Shown here piece after piece: positions 45,697-53,779 of a DNA stretch of 64,000 nucleotides. Each line of letters starts with the position of its first letter. Within the stretch, counting starts at the first letter, position 1. The position numbers and the translations under genes were made by a program. The stretch lies in NCBI RefSeq assembly GCF_002368075.1, contig NZ_AP018314.1, positions 5,108,747 to 5,172,746 on the forward strand, read 5' to 3'. The notes below the pieces were generated by a model that searched no databases, had not been told where the DNA came from, and worked only from the letters and a program-made list of their open reading frames with translations. The stretch comes from Sphaerospermopsis kisseleviana NIES-73. Lineage in GTDB: Bacteria; Cyanobacteriota; Cyanobacteriia; Cyanobacteriales; Nostocaceae.

Positions 45697-47019
45697 ATGA
45701 ATAACCAACCCAAAATAATCGTTTTAGATGATGATCCCACCGGTTCTCAAACTGTTCACAGTTGTTTACTCCTGATGCGTTGGGATGTAGAAACCTTGCG
45801 TTTAGGTTTAAAAGATGATGCTCCCATTTTCTTTATCTTAACCAATACGCGATCGCTCACCCCAGAAGATGCAGCAAATGTCACCAGAGAAGTTTGTCAT
45901 AACCTCAAAATCGCACTAGCAGCAGAAAACATCGAGGATTTTCTCGTAGTTAGTCGTTCTGACTCCACCTTACGCGGTCATTATCCCATAGAAACCGATG
46001 TCATTGCCGAAGAACTCGGACCTTTTGACGCTCATTTTCTCGTACCCGCATTTTTTGAAGGTGGACGCATTACCCGCGATAGCATCCATTATCTAATTAT
46101 TGATGGTGTACCCACCCCCGTACACGAAACAGAATTTGCTCGTGATTCTGTATTTAGTTACAATTACAGCTACTTACCCAAGTATGTAGAAGAAAAAACC
46201 AAAGGACGCATCAAAGAAGATACCGTCACCAGATTTTTACTTGATGATATCCGTAAAGGAAGCTTAGAAAGATTATTGCAACTGTATGATAATCACTGTG
46301 GGGTAGTTGATGGGGAAACCCAAGCCGATCTTAACACCTTTGCTGTAGACATATTAACAGCCGCCAGTCAAGGTAAACGCTTTTTATTCCGTTCCGCTGC
46401 TAGTATATTAACAGCTTTAGCTGCTTTACCCCCCCAACCCATAGCTGCGGAAAATATGGCAGAATATGTGCGTGGTGGTAAACCGGGAGCAGTTATTGTT
46501 GGTTCTCATGTGAAAAAGACAACTCAACAGTTAGAATCACTGTTAACAGTTGCGGGAACGGTAGGGATAGAAGTTAATGTCGGAAGATTACTTGATGATG
46601 GAGTCAATGAATCTGCTAAACTGCTAACCGAGATTCTAGAACACATCCGGGAAGTACATAACGCTGGAAAAACACCAGTAGTTTATACTAGCCGTCAGGA
46701 ATTGACTTTTAAAGATGTCAAAACTAGATTAGACTTTGGGGCAAGAGTTTCGGCTTTACTAATGGATATTGTAAAGGGTTTACCAGCTGATATAGGATTT
46801 TTAATCAGCAAGGGGGGTATAACTTCTAATGATGTCTTGAGTACAGGTTTAAATTTAACTTCTGCTCGGTTATTAGGTCAAATTTTAGCCGGTTGTTCAA
46901 TGGTAATTACACCATCTGATCATCCTCAGTTTTCTAATTTACCTGTGGTTTTATTTCCCGGTAATGTCGGTAATGCTGATGCCTTGGCTACAATTTATCA
47001 AAGATTGACTAATCAGTAA
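45697..47019 (+). CDS. Four-carbon acid sugar kinase family protein (DUF1537)
   Basis: 440 residues. The N-terminal substrate domain starts IIVLDDDPTGSQTVHSC and has VVSRSDSTLRGHYPIE and VPAFFEGGRIT. The C-terminal nucleotide-binding domain has AVIVGSHVKKTTQQLE and LISKGGITSNDVLS. Family members phosphorylate D-threonate, D-erythronate or related acid sugars (OtnK, DtnK, PdxA2-linked pathways). No pathway partner is adjacent, so the substrate is unknown. Confidence 0.87.
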   Translation: MNNQPKIIVLDDDPTGSQTVHSCLLLMRWDVETLRLGLKDDAPIFFILTNTRSLTPEDAANVTREVCHNLKIALAAENIEDFLVVSRSDSTLRGHYPIETDVIAEELGPFDAHFLVPAFFEGGRITRDSIHYLIIDGVPTPVHETEFARDSVFSYNYSYLPKYVEEKTKGRIKEDTVTRFLLDDIRKGSLERLLQLYDNHCGVVDGETQADLNTFAVDILTAASQGKRFLFRSAASILTALAALPPQPIAAENMAEYVRGGKPGAVIVGSHVKKTTQQLESLLTVAGTVGIEVNVGRLLDDGVNESAKLLTEILEHIREVHNAGKTPVVYTSRQELTFKDVKTRLDFGARVSALLMDIVKGLPADIGFLISKGGITSNDVLSTGLNLTSARLLGQILAGCSMVITPSDHPQFSNLPVVLFPGNVGNADALATIYQRLTNQ

Positions 47020-47024
47020 ACATT

Positions 47025-47146
47025 TATCAGGAGTCAGGAGGCAGGAGTCAGGAGGCAGGAGTCAGGAGGCAGGAGGCAGAAGGTAAATATTTCTCACCAA
47101 TCACCAATCACCAATCACCAATTACCAATTACCCATTACCCATTAA
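47025..47146. repeat. STRR cluster immediately upstream of minC
   Basis: CAGGAGT/CAGGAGG units (47027-47085) followed by CACCAAT, TACCAAT and TACCCAT units running up to 3 bases before the minC ATG. They occupy the usual ribosome-site position of minC, where no Shine-Dalgarno word is seen. Confidence 0.85.
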
Positions 47147-47148
47147 GA

Positions 47149-48252
47149 ATGAATTCTGATTCTAAGAAATCACCAAAAGATTTGAAAATGGAGTCAAATT
47201 CTGCACTTAACGATGCAGAATCAATCTCTATTAATGATGATAGAGAGGAAAAAAGTGTCAACCCTGTTGATAAAGAGGGAGATACTAATGTAGATGTTAA
47301 AGATAGTGATTCTATCATTCCCAATGGAGAGCTAAATTCTGTTCTTGTCTATTTACAAGCTCATGCAGATAGGAAGATAGATTCTAATTCTGAAGAGAAA
47401 TCTGAAGAGAAATCTGAAGATAAGAAAACAGAAACAAGCAATTTTGAATTGATTGATCTGAACAGCGATGAGTTAGTGTCAACAGGAAAAAATAACAACA
47501 ATAATATTCAAGTTCAGTTAAAAACCGAGGAGGGAAGACTATTATTAATTTTGCCAACAGAATCTCAAGTACCTGCTTCTGAGTTCAGTTGCTCCGAGAT
47601 TTGGCAACAAATGAGACAGAGACTAAATGGTAGCGATCGCCTACGTATACCTAACACTATAGTACATTTGGTAGCGAAAGACCGCTTATTGGACTCAAGA
47701 CAACTGCAAGAACTGGCACAAACTTTAAATGAACTGCAACTAGAGTTAAAATCAGTTGCCACAAGTCGCAGACAAACAGCGATCGCCGCTTGTACATTAG
47801 GTTATTCTGTCGAACAAATCCAACTACAACCATCCTTCACCGCTGACGCTCAACTAGCTCCTAAACCTCTAGCAGATGCGCTCTATCTAGAAATGACAGT
47901 AAGATCAGGTGGAGAAATTCGCCATCCTGGCACTGTGATTATTTTGGGAGATATCAACCCTGGTGGTATTGTGGTTGCAGATGGTGATATTCTCATTTGG
48001 GGGCGTTTGCGGGGGGTAGCTCATGCCGGCGCTGGGGGAAATCGTGATTGTCTAATTATGGCTTTGCAAATGGAACCAACCCAACTGCGAATCGCCGATG
48101 CAGTAGCTAGAGCGCCTGAAAAATCACTAACACATTTTTTCCCAGAAGTGGCACATATCACACCCGAAGGCATCCGTATTGCCAAAGCTACTGATTTTTC
48201 TCGCAGTCAGTTAAGCAAAATTAATCAGAGTCTCTATGGCAGGAGTCAGTAG
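47149..48252 (+). CDS. minC: Septum site-determining protein MinC
   Basis: Inhibits FtsZ polymerisation away from midcell, acting with MinD. 367 residues: an acidic low-complexity N-terminus (SEEKSEEKSEDKK), an N-terminal FtsZ-inhibiting domain (LLLILPTESQVPASEFSCSE onward), and the C-terminal beta-helix (GGEIRHPGTVIILGDINPGG, GDILIWGRLRGVAHAGAGG). The last codons (GRSQ-stop) are formed by a CAGGAGTCAGTAG repeat word abutting the MITE-like element at 48254. First gene of minCDE. Confidence 0.94.
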   Translation: MNSDSKKSPKDLKMESNSALNDAESISINDDREEKSVNPVDKEGDTNVDVKDSDSIIPNGELNSVLVYLQAHADRKIDSNSEEKSEEKSEDKKTETSNFELIDLNSDELVSTGKNNNNNIQVQLKTEEGRLLLILPTESQVPASEFSCSEIWQQMRQRLNGSDRLRIPNTIVHLVAKDRLLDSRQLQELAQTLNELQLELKSVATSRRQTAIAACTLGYSVEQIQLQPSFTADAQLAPKPLADALYLEMTVRSGGEIRHPGTVIILGDINPGGIVVADGDILIWGRLRGVAHAGAGGNRDCLIMALQMEPTQLRIADAVARAPEKSLTHFFPEVAHITPEGIRIAKATDFSRSQLSKINQSLYGRSQ

Positions 48253-48253
48253 T

Positions 48254-48350
48254 CGTAGGGGCGAAGCATTCGGAAAACAACCTTGGACAAAAATTGATAA
48301 TTTATCGCCCGAATGCTGATGCTTCCAGCACGCTTCGCGAACGCCCGTAC
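48254..48350. mobile_element. MITE-like element, family B copy 1
   Basis: About 97 bases starting GTAGGGGCGAAGCATTCGG and ending CGCGAACGCCCGTAC, so the ends are imperfect inverted repeats; a GCCCGAATGC word lies inside. It is flanked on both sides by AGGAGTCAG, as if inserted in an STRR. The second copy is at 59929-60027 in opposite orientation. Confidence 0.7.
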
Positions 48351-48496
48351 AGGAGTCAGGAGTAAAACCTGATAATGCTGGAAGTTTCATCATATATTGA
48401 TGTTATCAGCGCCCCGTCTACTGCTATAACTAGTTCTAAATATTCTCTCAATATTTAGTATTATTTCCACCAACCCTAATCGAGCGCATTGCTGTT

Positions 48497-49303
48497 ATGA
48501 GTCGTATTATTGTAATTACCTCCGGTAAAGGAGGAGTGGGTAAAACCACGGTTTCCGCAAATCTGGGTATGGCTTTAGCCAAAATCGGGCGACAAGTGGC
48601 CTTAGTTGATGCGGATTTTGGTCTGAGAAATTTAGATTTGTTGCTAGGACTAGAAAACCGCATTGTCTACACAGCGGTAGAAGTGTTAGCTAGAGAGTGT
48701 CGTTTAGATCAAGCTTTAGTCAAAGATAAACGACAACCGAATCTGGTACTACTACCAGCAGCCCAAAATCGCACCAAAGACGCGGTAACACCAGACCAAA
48801 TGAAACTGCTAGTAAATGCACTAGCGCAAAAATACCAATATGTAGTCATAGATAGTCCCGCAGGGATTGAAATGGGGTTTAAAAATGCGATCGCCCCAGC
48901 TAAAGAAGCCCTCATTGTCACCACCCCGGAAATCTCCGCAGTCCGCGATGCTGACCGGGTAGTAGGATTATTAGAAGCACAAGGTGTCAAAAAGATTCAT
49001 TTAATCATCAACCGGATTAGACCTGCAATGGTACGGGCAAATGATATGATGTCTGTACAGGATGTTCAGGAACTTCTCGCCATCCCCTTAATCGGGGTTG
49101 TCCCTGATGACGAGCGTGTGATCGTCTCTACTAACCGAGGCGAACCTTTAGTATTATCAGAAGCTCCTTCTTTGGCAGCCTCAGCCTTTGAAAACATTGC
49201 TCGTAGATTAGAAGGGGAAACTGTCGAATTTCTTGATCTTGACTCCCCGAACGACAACTTATTTTCCCGGTTACGCAAGTTGTTACGGACAAAGATTGTT
49301 TAA
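48497..49303 (+). CDS. minD: Septum site-determining ATPase MinD
   Basis: Membrane-cycling ATPase that recruits MinC and is displaced by MinE. The 268-residue product has the deviant Walker A SGKGGVGKTTVSANLG, LVDADFGLRNLDLLLG, VVIDSPAGIEMGF, and ends with the amphipathic membrane-targeting helix LFSRLRKLLRTKIV. Complete. Second gene of the min operon. Confidence 0.97.
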   Translation: MSRIIVITSGKGGVGKTTVSANLGMALAKIGRQVALVDADFGLRNLDLLLGLENRIVYTAVEVLARECRLDQALVKDKRQPNLVLLPAAQNRTKDAVTPDQMKLLVNALAQKYQYVVIDSPAGIEMGFKNAIAPAKEALIVTTPEISAVRDADRVVGLLEAQGVKKIHLIINRIRPAMVRANDMMSVQDVQELLAIPLIGVVPDDERVIVSTNRGEPLVLSEAPSLAASAFENIARRLEGETVEFLDLDSPNDNLFSRLRKLLRTKIV

Positions 49304-49338
49304 TTTTTTTCAGTTACCGCCTTATAACCTAGCCAGCA

Positions 49339-49644
49339 ATGATTCTTGAACTTTTAGAAAAACTTTTTGTTCGCACACCAAACACCAGTCGCACCGAAGT
49401 TAAACGTCGTCTGCAAGTAGTTATAGCCCACGACCGAGCAGACTTAGATGCCCAAACCTTGGAAAAAATGCGTCAGGAAATCCTAGCAATTGTCTGTCGC
49501 TATGTAGAAATTGAAACAGATGGTTTGGAGTTTTCTTTAGAAAGCAACCAACGCACAACTGCTTTGATTGCTAATTTACCCATCCGTAGGGTAAAGGAAA
49601 ACACTCTTGAACCAGAGGAAACAGAGACATCTATTGAGGTTTGA
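49339..49644 (+). CDS. minE: Cell division topological specificity factor MinE
   Basis: 101 residues: an N-terminal membrane/MinD-binding region ([20 protein letters not shown]), [16 protein letters not shown] typical of MinE, then the dimerisation domain [20 protein letters not shown]. 35 bases downstream of minD; closes the min operon. Length is typical for cyanobacteria. Confidence 0.95.
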   Translation: MILELLEKLFVRTPNTSRTEVKRRLQVVIAHDRADLDAQTLEKMRQEILAIVCRYVEIETDGLEFSLESNQRTTALIANLPIRRVKENTLEPEETETSIEV

Positions 49645-49684
49645 TCTCAATACTTTTCGGTTAAGCCCAAAACAACGAAATAAC

Positions 49685-49766
49685 GTAGGTTGGGTTGAAC
49701 GAAGTGAAACCCAACAAACCCCTGTAAATGTTGGGTTTTGTTCCTCAACCCAACCTTGTATCTTAG
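49685..49766. repeat. GGTTGGGTT inverted repeat unit after minE
   Basis: Three alternating GGTTGGGTT / AACCCAACA words with hairpin potential, 40 bases after the minE stop. Related to the hairpin at 40465-40494. Confidence 0.6.
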
Positions 49767-50173
49767 AGGAGGGTGGGTTAGGAGTGTATTAAATTTGCAC
49801 TGTAAGCTCTTGCCAGAATCAGGATTTTTCGTTTTTTTTAGTTTCAAGACTTGACAAGTCGCAAAAATTGTTGTACAGTTATGTTATGAGTAGAAATCTG
49901 TGGAGCCAGATATAGTAAACTTTTAAATATTCAACATCGTTATTTCCACTCACATTCAAAAAATCCCCACTACCAATTTATCAATCACATCCTGAAAATC
50001 CTTAAATCCTGGATATCCTGATTCTGACAATATGCAAGCTTGGACACCCGATACCAGACTACAGAACAGCTAAGAAAATGGAAGAAGTATATAATTCGTA
50101 ATTAGGGCTTGCTGAATAAAGATAAAACCTTGATAAATTCTGGAAACCACTTATGTAATTTCTGGAGATGTCT

Positions 50174-50246
50174 ATAAGACATCTCCGAAAAAGATGTAGG
50201 GACAATTCATGAATTGTCCCTACATCTTATGTTACCAGTGGTCTAT
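50174..50246. mobile_element. MITE-like element, family A copy 3
   Basis: Starts AAGACATCTCCGAAAA, has the perfect palindrome GTAGGGACAATTCA plus its complement, and ends CCAGTGGTCTA. Directly to its left lies CTGGAGATGTCTA, which is the right end of another copy, so this may be a partial tandem or nested insertion. Confidence 0.65.
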
Positions 50247-50300
50247 TCTAGAGACGTTCTATATAACATCTCTACATTTTTGCATTAACTACACAATGAG

Positions 50301-51107
50301 TTAATCAATCGTCAATTTCTTTCTACGCCATAGTTGATAGTCACAAATAAGTTGTGACAGCTTGTACAGGATTTCTTCCTCAAAGGGAATCCGCCATTTT
50401 ATAGGACGAACGGGACGGTATCGGTCAAACATTAGTATTAAAGTTACCACAGCCATAATAATCAGGTGTGTTTGTAGGACAGTTAGAGGTAAGAGCATTA
50501 AAGCCCAACAATTTCCTACACACCAAAGGCCGTTAACCATCCCATAGCGCCAACAATCTAAATTAGCAGCCAGTCCAAAAGGTGAAAGGCCAGGAGTCCA
50601 GTGGCAGTGGTTCAAGCAGGACTGCTTCCACGGGCTAGACTGCCAAAAAATGGCTAATAGCAAGGCAACACCAGAAGCGCCAAACCATCCCTCGCCCACA
50701 AAAAACCTCAGCAAAGCTGCAACAGGCATTAATATCAGACCTGCCAGAGTCCAGATACTGATATAGCCAAAAAGAAACAAAACAATGGCAATCCAACGCC
50801 GTCGGGTTAAGCTACGTAACCAAAGGTGACGGATTGGTTGGGCTAACGCAGGAGACATCATAGCAACCAACATCACCAACCAATACAATACGATCACTGC
50901 CAGGGAGTGGAAAGAGAGCATATCATCTAGTGAGTGAATCATCTGTCCATGCCCATGAACTGAGACAGCAATCATCCGTCCTGACATTACCTGATGAAGT
51001 TCTCCTGGTAGCAACATCACCCCCCAAGCAATCAGGGAAACTTTCACCAGCGTCGGTAGAGGAGGCTCACTAATAAATGATATGTATCTACTTAATGTGA
51101 TTCTCAT
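50301..51107 (-). CDS. DUF2182 predicted metal-binding membrane protein
   Basis: 268 residues with about six membrane helices. Family marks: VLYWLVMLVAMMSPALAQPI, FWQSSPWKQSCLNHC, and GLWCVGNCWALMLLPL (usually CxGCCW). The Cys and Met residues in and near the membrane suggest metal handling. Its ATG overlaps the TGA of the tyrosinase gene (ATGA), so it is translationally coupled to that copper enzyme. A role in copper supply is a reasonable inference but not shown. Confidence 0.82.
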   Translation of the reverse strand: MRITLSRYISFISEPPLPTLVKVSLIAWGVMLLPGELHQVMSGRMIAVSVHGHGQMIHSLDDMLSFHSLAVIVLYWLVMLVAMMSPALAQPIRHLWLRSLTRRRWIAIVLFLFGYISIWTLAGLILMPVAALLRFFVGEGWFGASGVALLLAIFWQSSPWKQSCLNHCHWTPGLSPFGLAANLDCWRYGMVNGLWCVGNCWALMLLPLTVLQTHLIIMAVVTLILMFDRYRPVRPIKWRIPFEEEILYKLSQLICDYQLWRRKKLTID

Positions 51108-52765
51108 TGCTCGAGTTTAAACGACTCACGAGACAGACATACTTGCTCCACTCTTATATCATCGGCTGGATAGTCCTCAGTTAGTGGGATGAAAGTAACT
51201 TTAAGGTTCTTAGTTCCATCCCGTCCGCCAAATCCAGTTTTAGCAAAGATATCGGTAATTTCAAAAACTTCGGTAACTCCTAGTCCCCCACCTGCGGATG
51301 CTTGGCTCACACCAAAAAAGGCGATACTACCCGCATACAGATCAGGATAATCATAACCTGGAGCACCTTTAGGAAGACTAACAAACACGTTAATGATCCT
51401 ACCATCCTTGTTGCTGGTGATATTATTTAGAGACAGGAAAAACCTATACTCTGGGGAGTATTTTACTGGTTTATCCATTTGAATCTCTATCGAAGTTCTA
51501 TTTGCTCCTTGTAAGCTTGTGGCGGTCTTAGTACTACCAAGGTTTTCTGGAAGCTTTCCGACAGGGTTAGTAGCCATACCTTTTAGGGGATCTGAAATGT
51601 CATCATATTGATAACTGAGATCATACTGGTAATCTATTTTCAGTGCCAAGGTATTGACAACATCCTTTGGTCTGAACTCCCAGACCTGTCCAGATGTCAA
51701 AGGTACCATAAAGCCACGTTCATTCGGACCGTCGAGCCACTCTTTTTGTGTTCTGTTGAAAAGTTCTATTATTTGGTTGTCCGCTTCGTTTTCTGGTGTA
51801 TTTGGTAGTGGCTCCTGCAAATATGGGTTCTTATGCTTCGGATTACGGTTGGTCCAAACTTCCCACAGGCGGTCAATATTGGCATGGTGCAACCAAAATA
51901 GAGGGTCAAGACCGGCAGTGACTGGGTTACCCATCAGTCCACCACGTCGTTCAACTATATCTTCCCCATTTTCATCTTTCAGCGGTTTGTTATCTTTGCC
52001 CATTTTAACTTTTTCCCGCCCACCAACAAGACCATGAACGTTGTTATGTGGACTGCTTTCTGCTTGACCAAAGGTTGTAGCCTCGTGGCTAAAAGTGGTT
52101 TTTACTCCCCCAAAACCAGTTGAAGATGCAGATGTTCCCATAAAACTGGGTTGAGTCAATGTCTGTTTTAGACTTAGCGATAGTTTGGTCGACGCATACT
52201 GGTTCTTTGCGTCTTGTGATCCTTGAGCAATTTTTTGTGGCAGTGTTGCCAGAGGTCCGTACCGTTGTTTGATATATAGAGGATTTTCAGACTCATCCGG
52301 CATATACTCATTGGTAAATGCTGGTGGTATTTGTGTTGCACGATAATCATCTTTTGGATCTGCGGGGTTCCAGTAAGGTAAAGCCCAATCTGTCCAATGA
52401 TAATTAACTTTGATACCTTTCTTTTCGTCTTCTATCATTTCCTGTTTAATAGCTTCACGCACTATTGCTTCAAATGACAGCAAATAGCCACGATGCCAAG
52501 GTAAGAAGTACCAGCTTCCGTGCTGGCATTGTTTCCAGTAAAGGCTTTGTACCCAATAAGGTGGTAACTTTTCACCCAAGGTCAGGAAGCCTTCAAGGTG
52601 CCATAATACGGGATCAAAACCATGAATAGCAGCTAGAAAATCCCAGCTTGTGGGATCTGAAATTGGCTTGGCTCTGAGGACTCTAACACCCCTAGCGTAC
52701 CAGTACAACACGGGATCATCGAAATCTCCATTCTTTGCCCATACATTTCTGCGAGTGAAAGCCAT
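51104..52765 (-). CDS. Tyrosinase-family type-3 copper protein
   Basis: 553 residues from ATG 52765, chosen because AAAAGGA lies about 6 bases upstream; an ATG 18 codons earlier has no such site. CuA ligands lie in LAAIHGFDP, CQHGSWYFLPWHRGYLLSFE; CuB ligands in SSPHNNVHGLVGG and GLDPLFWLHHANIDRLWEVW. These are the hallmarks of polyphenol oxidase/tyrosinase, which oxidises phenols with O2. The C-terminal ~200 residues form a beta-rich domain as in plant-type polyphenol oxidases. No signal peptide. Coupled to the DUF2182 gene. Confidence 0.9.
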   Translation of the reverse strand: MAFTRRNVWAKNGDFDDPVLYWYARGVRVLRAKPISDPTSWDFLAAIHGFDPVLWHLEGFLTLGEKLPPYWVQSLYWKQCQHGSWYFLPWHRGYLLSFEAIVREAIKQEMIEDEKKGIKVNYHWTDWALPYWNPADPKDDYRATQIPPAFTNEYMPDESENPLYIKQRYGPLATLPQKIAQGSQDAKNQYASTKLSLSLKQTLTQPSFMGTSASSTGFGGVKTTFSHEATTFGQAESSPHNNVHGLVGGREKVKMGKDNKPLKDENGEDIVERRGGLMGNPVTAGLDPLFWLHHANIDRLWEVWTNRNPKHKNPYLQEPLPNTPENEADNQIIELFNRTQKEWLDGPNERGFMVPLTSGQVWEFRPKDVVNTLALKIDYQYDLSYQYDDISDPLKGMATNPVGKLPENLGSTKTATSLQGANRTSIEIQMDKPVKYSPEYRFFLSLNNITSNKDGRIINVFVSLPKGAPGYDYPDLYAGSIAFFGVSQASAGGGLGVTEVFEITDIFAKTGFGGRDGTKNLKVTFIPLTEDYPADDIRVEQVCLSRESFKLEQ

Positions 52766-53779
52766 AAAATTCCTTTTGGTGTTTGTTGGATAGTGAACCG
52801 TTGTGTAAAACCTAGACAAAACTAGACTTGAGTTTCTACTTCAATGAGAAATGAGAGTATGGGAGCGGCTATCCCTCAGTAGAATTTCGCGCCTTAGTTC
52901 AGACGCGATAAAATCATTGTTCTTATTCAATGATTGGTGAATATTAAGACAAGTTCGTGCATTCATTAATACGCAAGAATTAGCTAAAAATAGCCCGTGT
53001 TATCCCGTACTATTAGAACCTTAGCTCGATGTAACAAGCACGCTATTTTTATCTATTATGACTTATGCAAGTATTACACCATAGAAACTTTTGCAAGATG
53101 TGCTAGACGGCATAAATCATGTAAATAAACAGATTTTTGATATCTGATGCACCCTACGAATGTGCCAGTTGCATAGGTCATGAATATAATAATAAGCACA
53201 TTTGACGCAATGTCAATATTGAATATCGTTAATTTTAGTAACTTTAGCTAAAATTTTAGTAACTTTAGCTAATTTTTCACTCATTGTATTTTAAATTGTA
53301 TATCAGTGACAAAATCACTTAAATAATAACTAGATATTTGCGACATAAATTATACTTGCTATACTTGCATTTGGTGGCTACCTTTGGTTTAATTTCCATA
53401 GCATCACAATAGTAAATATTGCTACTTAGTAGGTATGCGTTAAAAATTGTCGTTATGGCAAGGCAGGAGGCAGGAGGGAAGAGGTTTTTAGCAATTTTAC
53501 ATTTTTGTACTTGCTTGGTTTTTTCGTGCCGACTTACTTTTATCCCTGAATAAAATTAGGGTTAATTTAGATGTGGTAATTCGTCGTCAACCCCCATCCC
53601 TGAAATCCCCAAAAATCCCCAAAAATCCTTAAATTATTGACTTCATTCTCAATAATGTTGATAATATACCCCCCTTTATTGATAAAAATCTTTTTTTCGA
53701 TAGATCCCCAACTTCTTCAAGAAGCTAGGGATCTGGGTATTAGTAGAAAGAAACCGAAAAACCTCCTGCCTCCTGCTAA
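52766..53779. other. 1-kb gene-free stretch
   Basis: No supportable gene on either strand. Contains a 19-base direct repeat (TTTTAGTAACTTTAGCTAA at about 53232-53250 and 53254-53272), a GGCAGGAGGCAGGAGG array near 53461-53476, CCCCAAAAAT repeats near 53610, and a hairpin repeat at 53702-53735. It is unusually large for this window. Confidence 0.5.
53702..53735. repeat. Hairpin repeat C, copy 1
   Basis: AGATCCCCAACTTCTT and AAGAAGCTAGGGATCT form a hairpin. Copies at 60191-60226 and 62171-62202 share the AGATCCCC(A/G)AC...GT(C/T)GGGGATCT pattern. It lies just downstream of the amidase gene. Confidence 0.7.

Larger units (their letters stand above)
49645..50300. other. Gap after minE with dispersed repeats
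   Basis: No gene. Contains the GGTTGGGTT/AACCCAAC inverted repeat unit (49685-49766), which may terminate the min operon, and the MITE-A copy (about 50174-50246). Confidence 0.5.

Noticed and set aside
49607-49847. Short open frames on both strands after minE
   Set aside because: They are made of the GGTTGGGTT/AACCCAAC repeat and have no ribosome site or family resemblance.
51608-52037. Two plus-strand frames opposite the tyrosinase gene
   Set aside because: Antisense shadows of a gene with complete copper-ligand motifs.
53229-53275. Two direct copies of TTTTAGTAACTTTAGCTAA considered as iterons or an origin
   Set aside because: Only two copies, no DnaA-box cluster and no replication gene beside them; dnaG nearby is not an origin marker.
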